DNA of 33,257 bases, from positions 356,447 through 389,703 of the forward strand of contig BFEA01000340.1 in assembly GCA_003427395.1 (NCBI GenBank), given 5' to 3'. The translations under genes were made by a program, and so were the position numbers. The notes under the pieces are model-generated. The model made no database searches and was not told where the DNA came from. It saw only the letters and a list, made by a program, of their open reading frames with translations. Shown one piece after another: positions 20,510 to 28,800 of this stretch. The stretch comes from Chara braunii (lineage: Eukaryota > Streptophyta > Charophyceae > Charales > Characeae). Numbering within the stretch: position 1 is the stretch's first letter; every line of letters begins with the position of its first letter.

Positions 20510-21617
20510 TTGGCCCTACTGCACCGTCATTCATTTGGATCCGGTTCATGGTTGAGGAGGAGCTCTTGGGGTCCTTACCTGCGCTTCCCCTACTTTTAAT
20601 AATAGTGAAATCCCATGGGAGGNGCAGGTAATTGATAAAAGAGGACCCCAGGAGAACCTCTCTCTGCGAAGCTGTTTGGAGCCNTTCGGCCAATACAGTG
20701 GCGGAGATATCATTTGTTATTCTGATCTTGCTTAACTTCTCATTTATCACTGTCGAAAGGTGCACCATCGGAGTCCAGGTGTACCCCGCCTGTTCCATGA
20801 ACTGGATCTGTGTATCCTCTACTTTCCCTTCCATGCAGACCACGTAGATCCTGGCATGGGGTTCATTATTTCTCTCTGCAGTATAAATACCCATGTTCAT
20901 ATTTGGGATCATCCAGACCTGTAATCCTTCGTGAACCAAGTTCTTCACCTTTTTGGTGACGAAGGATTCTGTCAAACAGTCATCTCTACTCAGTAATGTG
21001 GAAGGCATGGACACTGTACCCCTCTCATGAGTTATAGTTAAGAAGACCACCTGCTTGTCCCCAACCACTGAGATAATTGGAACGAGAATCCTGGGGATCG
21101 CCATTTGGTCCTTGGTCAATGACTTGACTGGACCTGCGGCTGATAGTGAGACGTGATTCTTCCGAACGGCACCCCTCCTTTCCAAGGATTCCCTGCTAGA
21201 GTCGGAATTTTCCTTGTCATTCCTGTTTTGTTCCTGAGATCCTGGTTCCATCATGATTCTGGACCTTTTCAGCGGGGAGGAACTCGGACCCTTGGTGGTG
21301 GTGGCGATGCTCTTTCTCCCACTGTCCTCCGAACCTCTGAGTGCCTCTACCTCAGCAGCATCTATATTAACCTTATTGACCAGGCTTTTATGTGCATCTT
21401 TCATCTCCTTGTCAGAATTCACCGATCTGCCTGTTGAAGCGGGTGAGGGTAATTTCTGCAGAGATTTCTGCTTTGAAGAAATACTATTCAATCGGGAAAG
21501 TTTCTCAGATTTACTTGTGGAAACTTTTTCCTTCGAATTTTCTTTCTGTTTCGTTTTGAAGGGTCCTTGAGGGTCTGTCCTAGAGCCTGAAGTGTATTCC
21601 TCCCCCTGATTTCCCAC
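20487..21617 (-). CDS. LINE ORF1-like protein, start uncertain
   Basis: A continuous frame of about 376 codons from 21617 to TAA at 20489-20487. In many LINEs ORF1 is the RNA-binding protein of the particle; here that role comes from position, not motifs. The N-terminal 170 residues are rich in Ser, Lys and Glu and probably disordered. The second half is more ordered, with IPRILVPIISVVGDK, hydrophobic segments and a GYTWTPM phrase. No CCHC zinc knuckle is seen. The listed first codon is GTG with an in-frame TGA 33 bases upstream. The first in-frame ATG is about codon 72. Another ATG at 21643-21641 opens a different frame, so a one-base indel near the start is possible. N bases at 20623 and 20684 leave two residues unknown. 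Confidence 0.7.
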   Translation of the reverse strand: MGNQGEEYTSGSRTDPQGPFKTKQKENSKEKVSTSKSEKLSRLNSISSKQKSLQKLPSPASTGRSVNSDKEMKDAHKSLVNKVNIDAAEVEALRGSEDSGRKSIATTTKGPSSSPLKRSRIMMEPGSQEQNRNDKENSDSSRESLERRGAVRKNHVSLSAAGPVKSLTKDQMAIPRILVPIISVVGDKQVVFLTITHERGTVSMPSTLLSRDDCLTESFVTKKVKNLVHEGLQVWMIPNMNMGIYTAERNNEPHARIYVVCMEGKVEDTQIQFMEQAGYTWTPMVHLSTVINEKLSKIRITNDISATVLAEXLQTASQREVLLGSSFINYLXLPWDFTIIKSRGSAGKDPKSSSSTMNRIQMNDGAVGPNGPNAPN

Positions 21618-21682
21618 GCCCTCGTTTCTGGTATCGGTTCCATCCCGTCAAGGGTGGGGTTTGACCCAAAGGAAGTTCATTC

Positions 21683-22080
21683 TCGTTTTGCAGATTTCGA
21701 GAGTGGGCTGGCCATGCCAAGTGTATGCTGGCGAATCGGCGGGGAAGTCGAGAGGCGACATGCGATTGCATGCAATTGCACATTGCGAATTTCTGATTGC
21801 ATGTTAGCACTGTCACACTGTGGGCCTCGCTGCACTACTCTCGACATGCACAGACGACAAAAATCATGGCGGTGCATCTTTCCATATTCTAGCGGAAAAT
21901 TCACTCTCGTTTTGCACATTTCGAGAGTAGTGCGAGGCCCTGTCGCACTGGCACACTGGGCCTCGCCACACGACTCTCGAAATGCGAAAAAGACAAAAAT
22001 GTGACGGGCACATCTGGCCATGTTCTAGCGCGAAGTTCATTCTCATTTTACACATTTCGAGAGTGGTGTAGCGATGCCCA
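21683..22080 (+). repeat. Foldback/tandem repeat right of the LINE
   Basis: Several copies of CATTTCGAGAGT (21917, 22052; 21702 imperfect) in one orientation and of its reverse complement ACTCTCGAAATG (21973; 21837 imperfect) in the other. The best pair is 21914-21940 with 21958-21985: a 12-bp stem (CATTTCGAGAGT) and an 8-bp stem (CGAGGCCC) separated by an uneven internal bulge, with a 17-base loop. The repeat TTCTAGCGSRAARTTCAYTC occurs at about 21889 and 22023 and, split by the LINE, at 15721-15740. It is a host repeat older than the LINE. Confidence 0.75.
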
Positions 22081-22855
22081 CTGTCACGGCTGCTCAGTGC
22101 CCATAGTGTTCAGACACGAGGAGACGGGCACGAGACACGAGCACAGAGAGACAAACGAGGCACAGTGAGATACAAGCTCACAGGTACAGAGAACATAACA
22201 CCACGCCCTGTACGGTGTCAACGACAAACGGCGACTTGACGTCATAGGGCGGTGTCCTATCCGGAAAGGGAAGGCGCTTTGGCGGGGAACGCCCGTCGTC
22301 CCAGCACATAGCAAGGCATGCGATAGTGAAGGATAGCTAAGGACAGCCTCCTGGAGCTATTATTATAGATGCTATTGTAGATATAACGTGCTATAGGTGT
22401 GTGTTGTGTAGGCGGCGAGGCGGGTGTGTGGTGGGCCAGACTTGTCGGGACTGGATAGGAGAAGGGAGGGAGGGCCGGGCGGGGGGCACGGGGCCGGGGG
22501 AGGAGGAGGGCGAACTTGAAATGAAGATACTAGGTAGGTGTCTGGAGGGATTGGCGCGCAGAGCACGAGCCGTCGTCTGGGACATCGCCTTGAATCGCCG
22601 ACCGTACAACGATAAGCACGCGGAAAGCGTTTTTCAGCTGATCGCTTACGTAGAGTGAGAGACAGGCGAAGGTGGCGGAGGGGAAGAGGAGGAGGAGGAG
22701 GAGGAGGGGAGTGGGCGGGGTTGGGCTGGGTTGTTTTGTGCGGTCTCCACTGCGGCTGCTCGGCAGATTAGTGTCCGCTGCAGGCCGGTGTGCCCGCGGG
22801 TCGCTGTGGCAGGTGCAGCAGGGAGCTGCACCAGCTGCGCCGGTTTGACTTGTTG

Positions 22856-22856
<1 letters not shown>
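22081..22856. other. Non-coding upstream region
   Basis: No supported gene. The 22090-22170 stretch is rich in GAGACRMGA-type phrases. 22400-22510 and 22670-22715 are G- and GAG-rich. Open frames on either strand follow composition only. It may be distal promoter DNA of the methyltransferase gene. Confidence 0.5.

Positions 22857-22912
<56 letters not shown>
22857..22912. repeat. (CT)28 microsatellite
   Basis: Uninterrupted CT (GA on the other strand). It lies about 1.1 kb before the methyltransferase start codon. GA/CT runs can bind GAGA-type factors in plants, but nothing here shows that. Confidence 0.97.
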
Positions 22913-22916
<4 letters not shown>

Positions 22917-23264
22917 GTCTCTCGTTGTGTGTTACTAAACTGCCGGTTGCTTTCCATGACGGGGAGAGACTGACCCGCCGGTCGGTGCAGGTGCGCTGAG
23001 TGAAAGGGTGCGGCGGTCGTGTCTATTATCCGCCGCGAGTCGTTCTCTTCATCCATCCTCACCAGTCGTGGCCCAGCGCTCATCCCCTTCTTTTTCCTTT
23101 GTTGTGTAGGTGCCATCGGTCTGTATGTTTTTACCTACCTAGCTATGCAAGCTTCCATCTCGTTGTGAAAGCGCGGCCGGCGTTATTCCCTGCTTCAGCA
23201 ACTCTCGATCGTTCTCATGGGCCGTTTCTTCCTCCCTTAGCCCGTCCTTTCGCTTTCTCTCCGT

Positions 23265-23453
23265 TTTCCGTTTTGACTGTTGGTGTCCTCGCGTAATGCG
23301 CGGTCGCCCGTGAAAAGGGGTGTCCCACCTTCTCTGGGATTACTTGCGCTGGGTCGAGNTTTCCGTTTTGACTGTTGGTGTCCTCGCGTAATGCGCGGTC
23401 GCCCGTGAAAAGGGGTGTCCCACCTTCTCTGGGATTACTTGCGCTGGGTCGAG
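23265..23453 (+). repeat. Exact 94-bp tandem duplication joined by an N
   Basis: 23265-23358 and 23360-23453 are identical over 94 bases, and the only base between them is the N at 23359. An identical pair with a single ambiguous base at the junction is what a gap-closing step gives when two contig ends overlap but are joined end to end. A real duplication is less likely. No gene is affected; the duplicate lengthens the apparent promoter. Confidence 0.9.
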
Positions 23454-23994
23454 TGGGTGACCTGTCAGCATCACTATCACTAGAACGCAGTGGTCTTTTA
23501 GTTTTCGAGGCCATACACTTGTCGTTGGGTGATTGCTCTGTGTCCAGGTGTTCCGCTCGAAAGCGCATTTTTTCTCATCATCTGTCTCCCTCCCTTTTCG
23601 TCCTTTTCGTCTCGTTCACACGAGTGGCGGATATCCCTCTTCAGCGACAGCCGCCCCTGACACGTTTTCGCCCGCTGTCTGTTCTTTTGTAAGTTGTTTG
23701 TTGAATAGACGACTCCAACTCCAACGTACGTTTTGCTCCCCCAATTGACGTGTGTGGATGTGTTGCGCAATTACCCCCAAATTGTCCACTTGAACCTAGA
23801 CTTTCTCTGCCCTCGTTCCGCCGCTAAATGTGCGTGCGTGTGTGTGTGTGTGAGGCTTGATTTGTTATTTTATTTGACGAAGGAGAGAGGAGGGAGAGGA
23901 GGAGCCGAGAGGGGTGAGGAGGAGGAGCGGAGAGGGGTGAGGGGGAGGAGCCGAGAGGGGTGAGAGGGAGGGGAGTCGTAGTTGCTGGTGAGAG
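23454..23994 (+). promoter_or_regulatory. Proximal promoter/5' leader of the methyltransferase gene
   Basis: No TATA box can be fixed. It contains a GT run at about 23836-23852 and then a purine-rich leader (23878-23992). Within the leader a 20-base phrase GGAGGAGCCGAGAGGGGTGA occurs three times with 23-base spacing (23898, 23921, 23944; the middle copy has CGG for CCG). No ATG lies in the final 110 bases. An in-frame TGA at 23989-23991 excludes an upstream extension of the protein. The transcription start is not visible. Confidence 0.55.
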
Positions 23995-26529
23995 ATGGCT
24001 ATCAATCCGTTAATGAGGCGACCTCCAGGAAGGAATGGCGGGCGAGGTAACAAAGTCTGCGTAGCAATTTGCAGTTCATTGGTGCTTGTTCTTTCGATAG
24101 CTCTGTACTTTACTTCGTCATCAACTCTGTGCAATGTGGGGCATTTGCCTACTCCGAGTCAGTATTATAGGATTAGCTTGGATGCGGAAGAAGAAGGTGG
24201 CGATGGCGAGTCGTCTTCTCAGTTCCGGATTGCCACAATCCCCATTCCTGAGGGGGGCGAGGGATGGAGATCTATATCGAAGCGGCTGGTCTACGTTGAC
24301 AAACGCGACCTAGATATCCTTAGGTCAAGAATTCCTGAGGTGCTGGCTGCTGCCAAGGCCAGCGCGAAGAGATTGGTGTCAGAAGATGGCGCGGGGAGGA
24401 GCTTGGACGGTCCTGATGATGTGCCGCCGCTAGTGAAGGAGGGATTGAAAGCGGACCGAACTCTCGTCGATGGCGGGGAGGAGGAGCCGGGGCAGTTGCT
24501 CGAGCCGGAAGAGACAGGAGACGACGGCAGGGCAACTCCGCGCCAAACTCGCATGGCAGCCGGTGATAACGAAGCGCAATCGGAGTCGAACGGCGGGAAA
24601 AGCGGTGAGGACGCGCAGGCGGAGGACCAGAGCGAAGCTGGGACCTCGTCGGTGGCGGCGGCTAACGATGACGGCACGAAAGAGGCTACCGAGGAGGGGG
24701 AGGAAGCGCGGGATACCAGCGCAACGGCGGAGGGTGCGACTGCGGTGGCGGAGGCGGAGGCGGAGGCGGAGGCGGAGGGTGTCGAGCTCGTGAATCCCCC
24801 CGAGGTGGTCGCTATCCCCAACGACGATCCACATCACCCGTCGAAGGTGAAGACCACCTCCGAGTACCTGGAACTGTACGCGACGAAGCCTGATGCTAGT
24901 GGCAAGACGTCGCTTGCCATCTGCGGCCAGAAGTTCTTCGAGGTCGTCCCTTGTCTCGACCGTCAAATTCATAAGCTCATGGATTTATCGCTCGATTACT
25001 CGGTCATGCAGCACTACGAACGCCATTGTCCGACGGAAGAATTGCGGCTCCGCTGCCTAGTCCCGCCGCCGCCGGGGTACAAGTTGCCAATCAGGTGGCC
25101 GGAGAGCAGGGACAAGGTATGGAGGGCGAACGTGCCTCACGAGTTCTTGGCCAAGGAGAAGCAAGACCAGCACTGGATGGAGGTGGAAGGCGAGACCGTC
25201 ACTTTCCCCGGCGGCGGGACTCATTTCCACGACGGCGCGGCTAAGTACATTGAGAGCTTGGCGGATATGTTGGGCGAGCCGAATTCGAATCTGAGCATGG
25301 GGGGCAACATTCGGACCGTGCTGGACGTGGGCTGCGGCGTGGCGAGCTTTGGAGCGTTCTTGCTTCCGGTCGGAATCATGGCCATGTCCATTGCCCCCAA
25401 CGACGTGCATCAGAACCAGATACAGTTTGCACTCGAAAGGGGTATTCCTGCAATGCTCAACGTGTTGGGCACGAAGAGACTCCAGTACCCAAGTAAGTCG
25501 TTCGAGCTCGCACATTGCTCCCGTTGCAGGATCGACTGGTGGGCGGGCGACGGGAGACTGCTGGTAGAGGTGAATCGCTTGCTCCGACCTGGGGGTTACT
25601 TCGTCTGGTCTTCACCTCCAGCTTATTCGCACGACCCGGAGGACGTCAAGAACTGGGGCTTGATGAAGGATTTGACCGACCGCATGTGTTGGAAAGTAGT
25701 CGCCCAGAAGCACCAGTCGGCCATCTTCCAGAAGCCTGTAGACAACAGTTGTTACGACAAGAGGGAGCCGGAGACGCAGCCTCCCATGTGTCCCGAGGAG
25801 GATGATGCGGACTCCGCGTGGCAGAAGCCCATGCAGACCTGTCTGCACGCGATCCCGACGACCGTGCAGGGCACTGCCGGGGCCGGGGGTTGGGAGCCCC
25901 TCCCTGCGTGGCCGTCGAGACTCTCTCTCCCGCCTCGACGGCTCGTTAACGCCGGCTACGACGAGGCGTATTTCCTCAAGGACACCAGTGCTTGGCAGAA
26001 GCGCGCGCAAGTCTATTGGGAGACGATGAAGTTGGAAGCGGACGAAGTGCGGAACGTTATGGACATGGATGCACTGTTCGGTGGTCTGGCGGCGGCGCTC
26101 ATTGGGAAGCCTGTGTGGGTGATGAACGTGGTGCCAATCAGTGGAAAAAACACGCTTCCTGTCATCTACGACCGCGGATTGATTGGCACACTTCATGACT
26201 GGAAGGAGGCGTTCAATTCCTACCCGCGTACCTACGATCTCCTCCACGCTGGACACCTCCTTTCTGTTGAGGAAGCACAAGGCGCTGTTCTCGACCATAT
26301 GCTCATTGAAGTGGACCGGCTTCTGAGACCTAAAGGACGGTTGATCGTAAGGGACACGCCGGAAAATGCTCAAAAGATTGCCGACAAAGTGGCGTTGCTG
26401 AAGTGGGAGGTGGAGGCGTTTGTGGATATCGACCGAGATGAGATCTCGGGTCCTGAGGACGAGAAGCTGCTCATCCTTAAGAAAAAGTTTTGGGCCACAC
26501 CGTTCCGGAAAGTCGTGTCGCAGTCATAA
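23995..26529 (+). CDS. Putative Golgi methyltransferase, PMT/QUA2 family (PMT24-27-like)
   Basis: 844 codons in one exon. The family is plant-specific and includes QUA2/TSD2 and QUA3. Members are type II Golgi membrane proteins thought to methyl-esterify pectic homogalacturonan using S-adenosylmethionine. Seen here: a short basic N-terminus; a membrane anchor at about residues 22-40; an acidic, Ala/Glu/Gly-rich linker at about 60-270 that includes an EA repeat; then the family domain to the C-terminus. Family landmarks are VVPCLD, YERHCP, RCLVPPPPGYK, FPGGGTHF, the SAM site VLDVGCG (442-448), AHCSRC, LLRPGGYFVWS, then in the second lobe NVMDMD (687-692), VWVMNVVP, YDRGLIG (725-731), HDW, YPRTYDLLHA and EVDRLLRP. 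The length and long acidic linker resemble the PMT24-27 subgroup. The start is fixed by an in-frame TGA two codons upstream. Odd points: CRIDW where relatives usually have a CLIPW-like phrase, and no introns. The enzyme substrate is inferred from the family. Confidence 0.95.
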   Translation: MAINPLMRRPPGRNGGRGNKVCVAICSSLVLVLSIALYFTSSSTLCNVGHLPTPSQYYRISLDAEEEGGDGESSSQFRIATIPIPEGGEGWRSISKRLVYVDKRDLDILRSRIPEVLAAAKASAKRLVSEDGAGRSLDGPDDVPPLVKEGLKADRTLVDGGEEEPGQLLEPEETGDDGRATPRQTRMAAGDNEAQSESNGGKSGEDAQAEDQSEAGTSSVAAANDDGTKEATEEGEEARDTSATAEGATAVAEAEAEAEAEGVELVNPPEVVAIPNDDPHHPSKVKTTSEYLELYATKPDASGKTSLAICGQKFFEVVPCLDRQIHKLMDLSLDYSVMQHYERHCPTEELRLRCLVPPPPGYKLPIRWPESRDKVWRANVPHEFLAKEKQDQHWMEVEGETVTFPGGGTHFHDGAAKYIESLADMLGEPNSNLSMGGNIRTVLDVGCGVASFGAFLLPVGIMAMSIAPNDVHQNQIQFALERGIPAMLNVLGTKRLQYPSKSFELAHCSRCRIDWWAGDGRLLVEVNRLLRPGGYFVWSSPPAYSHDPEDVKNWGLMKDLTDRMCWKVVAQKHQSAIFQKPVDNSCYDKREPETQPPMCPEEDDADSAWQKPMQTCLHAIPTTVQGTAGAGGWEPLPAWPSRLSLPPRRLVNAGYDEAYFLKDTSAWQKRAQVYWETMKLEADEVRNVMDMDALFGGLAAALIGKPVWVMNVVPISGKNTLPVIYDRGLIGTLHDWKEAFNSYPRTYDLLHAGHLLSVEEAQGAVLDHMLIEVDRLLRPKGRLIVRDTPENAQKIADKVALLKWEVEAFVDIDRDEISGPEDEKLLILKKKFWATPFRKVVSQS
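24748..24777 (+). repeat. In-frame (GCGGAG)5 inside the methyltransferase linker
   Basis: Five tandem GCGGAG hexamers encode alternating Ala-Glu at about residues 252-261 in the acidic linker. Because the unit is six bases, length changes stay in frame. It is a likely site of length variation between alleles. Confidence 0.9.
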
Positions 26530-26575
26530 CGAAAACGGTTTGCATTCTGCCAATCTCGCTCACACTCACGTACAC

Positions 26576-26607
<32 letters not shown>

Positions 26608-27292
26608 ACGTCCACGCACCATAGGTCACCAACGCATACACAACCGATGAGTTTGACGGCCACCACTTATTTGTTTCCCGCGCGCGAGCGAGCGACCACC
26701 TATAAGACGGACGGTAGCCATACTTCCTACTCTCTCTCTCTCTCTCTCTGTGTTCGGTGTCGTGTGTGTCCATGTTTCGACTCCCTCCTCCTCCTTAGCC
26801 TCCTTTCTCTCTCCCCCCACTCCGCCCTTCCCCCGACAAACAAACCCCCTCCTCCCCCCTTTTGATTTTGTCCTGTTCGACTCCGTGTGCTGGTCGAGGT
26901 ATCTCGTGATGGGTTTTGCGTACGGACTTTTCTTAATGGTCGGCTTTCTCCATTATGCGGAGGGGGTTGCTTTCAGTTCCATCCTTCCTGGCATTCACAT
27001 GCTGCGGTTGCTGTTCCTGTGTTTTTTTTTTTTTTTGATTCATCCTGGCGTGCACATGTGGCTGCTGTTTTGCCGCTGTCTGGCAATCGACCTGTGTTTG
27101 GCCGAGTGTATCTCTCTTGTCCATCTTAAAGTAGAAAAGAGCGGGCGGGCGCACGTGACAGCTGGGGACTGTTGGGGGCTGCTGGTGTTGCTTTGCTTGC
27201 CGCCGCGCGGATGCGCGGGGATGTTGTACCTGTGCTGCTTCGTGGATGCGGGGCGGTTATTCCTGGTGGTCTTTGCGCGTTAGACTTTGGGT
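26530..27292. repeat. 3' flank with CT microsatellites
   Basis: Begins at the base after the methyltransferase stop codon and probably includes its 3' UTR. No AATAAA was found close behind the stop. It holds (CT) runs at 26580-26607 and 26730-26749 and a T14-like run near 27020-27036. Open frames here are compositional and are not called. Confidence 0.6.
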
Positions 27293-27700
27293 CTGAGCGC
27301 CCGTTGAAAAGAGACGGAGGAAGAATCGGAAAGAGAGTATTTTGGCATGCGAGCAGCAAGCAGCGGGAACAAGGAACAAGTCGTTGGCTTTGCGACCGGT
27401 CGGCGCTACTGTGCCCCTCCTTGCAATAGGGAAGGAGGGAATTGCTATGCATTCGTCGCTGATGTGTCTTTGCGAATCGTGTCAGTGGAAAGGTCGTTGT
27501 CTTTTCGACCGGTCGTCGCCGCCGTCTTTCTTTGCGACCGGAGTACCGTGCCGTGTGCTTCCTTGCAAGGGGCAAGGAGAAATTGCCACGCTTTCGTCGA
27601 TGCCGTGTTTCTTTGCGACCGACTCTCTGTAGAGGTCGTTGTGTCTGCGACCGGTCGTCGCCCCCCGCCTTTCTTTGGGACTTCCGTATGACTGGTGGAT
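27293..27700 (+). repeat. Diverged tandem repeat with CGACCGGTCG palindromes
   Basis: Three units share GTCGTTG, then a perfect palindrome CGACCGGTCG (27393-27402, 27506-27515, 27648-27657), then KCG. Unit starts are at 27380, 27493 and 27635. Between them run similar phrases: TCCTTGCAATAGGGAAGGAG and TCCTTGCAAGGGGCAAGGAG, AATTGC, TTTCGTCGATG and CTTTGCGA. Frames across the units are not conserved, so it is not a coding repeat. Confidence 0.7.
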
Positions 27701-27867
27701 TTGTCTGCACATCGCTGTATGGTCGTCAGTGAGAGGGGTCCGGCACCGTTCTTGCCCTTGTCGTCCTTGGATTCCGCACACTGTGCTAGCTTCCAACATT
27801 TGTGAGGAAAGTGCGTTTTCTCATGTGTTGGCAGTGATTCTCAGTCGGCGTGTATTAGATTCTTGCG

Positions 27868-27906
<39 letters not shown>

Positions 27907-28620
27907 TGCAGTGGGAGGCCTTTTGCCTACCTTGCGTAGCAGCTATTGTTGTAGAAGTGAGACGGGGAGAGGGGAGGAGGGGGGGGGAGGGATTAAGCGG
28001 TGTGCGAAATACAGTCCTTGGCGTTCGTTGGGTTGGTGGCAGCCTATTGAATTCTGAACCTTTGAGAAGGAGAAGAGGGAGGAGAGAATTTATTTTATTC
28101 ATGTTCTTCAGACTTATCCTTGGTGGCTTGTGAAGAAGGATAATATAGGATTAGCGAGAAACACCTACGTGCGCAGAACCTTGAACTCCATCTCTGGATG
28201 CTCTACTTTATAAACTCGTGTCTGGTACACCCTGGCCTAGAACATGTCGATACATGGATTTCGGGCAAGGAGGACAGTGTAGTCGGAGTCGAAAGAACGA
28301 TATGTCCGTGGTAGGTCGGACAGAGTGAATCTCTGAGAGCAGAGAGGAGGGACTGCCCGACTATCATGCATGCGTATGGGTTTTCTTGTATGGGAATAAA
28401 AGCGAGTAAAGGCGAGAGAGGCGGGGCGGCGCCTTTTGGCGCGCAGTGTTGCCAGAAGAGGTCTTGAGGGAGAGATGAGCATGTGAGCTATCCCAATTCT
28501 ACTTTCCTGAAGTGGTAAGTCTTGAAGTTTTTTGTTGCCTGTACGTTTCTGAGAGAACGGACAATTTACAAATGGGTTGGCGCGGGAACTGCAAGAAAAC
28601 GCTCCCGAGCGGGCTTGGTC
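27701..28620. other. Non-coding stretch with a (GA)17 microsatellite
   Basis: Contains (GA)n at 27870-27904 and a G-rich run at about 27960-27990. No gene is supported; open frames across the GA run are low-complexity. Confidence 0.55.
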
Positions 28621-28800
28621 TCGCGTTTTTTGGCGGGAAAAGTGGATATGGACCGCTTCCTCGCTTTTTTTTGCCGGAAAACTGGATAAGGACCGCTTCC
28701 TCGCTTTTTTTGGCGGGAAAACTGGATATGGACGGCTTCCTCGCTTTTTTCGGCGGGAAAACTGGATATGGACCGCTTTCTCGCTTTTTTTGGCGGGGAG
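28621..28800 (+). repeat. 40-bp minisatellite, about 4.5 units
   Basis: Units start at 28621, 28661, 28701, 28741 and 28781 with the pattern TCGCTTTTTT, GGCGGGAAAA, CTGGATATGG, ACCGCTTCC. Unit length is 40, not a multiple of three, so the reading frame changes each unit. The Phe/Gly-rich open frames on both strands are by-products. Confidence 0.92.

Larger units (their letters stand above)
15741..21669 (-). mobile_element. Complete LINE (APE-RT type, plant L1-like), minus strand
   Basis: A 5.9-kb insertion bounded by exact 13-bp duplications AGGAAGTTCATTC at 15728-15740 and 21670-21682. Read on the minus strand: a very short 5' leader, ORF1 (to 20487), ORF2 (20509 to 16268) overlapping ORF1 by 23 bases, a 3' region of about 505 bases, an AATAAA signal at 15777-15782, and a 22-base poly(A) tail at 15741-15762, 14 bases after the signal. 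ORF2 has apurinic-type endonuclease, reverse transcriptase and zinc-binding parts and no RNase H that I can see. The element retrotransposes by target-primed reverse transcription. This copy is dead because of stop codons in ORF2. Seven-plus N or ambiguous spots sit inside it. Confidence 0.95.

Noticed and set aside
15741-21669. Endogenous virus
   Set aside because: Endonuclease-reverse transcriptase order, poly(A) tail, short target duplication and no LTRs identify a LINE; no capsid or envelope-like gene is present.
22646-23116. Minus-strand 156-codon frame with an Arg-Glu run
   Set aside because: The run is the (CT)28 microsatellite read in reverse; no homology elsewhere in the frame.
23733-23963. 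Upstream open frame before the methyltransferase
   Set aside because: It begins at TTG rather than ATG and runs into the purine repeats; no evidence that it is translated.
24291-24821. Minus-strand open frame of 176 codons, Ser/Ala-rich
   Set aside because: Shadow of the GC-rich acidic linker of the methyltransferase gene on the other strand; composition-driven, no domain.
25612-26373. Minus-strand open frame of 253 codons
   Set aside because: Lies entirely opposite conserved catalytic-domain codons of the methyltransferase; no recognisable motif of its own.
27126-27710. Minus-strand 194-codon Arg/Pro-rich frame
   Set aside because: Spans the CGACCGGTCG repeat units with indels between units; not a coding repeat.
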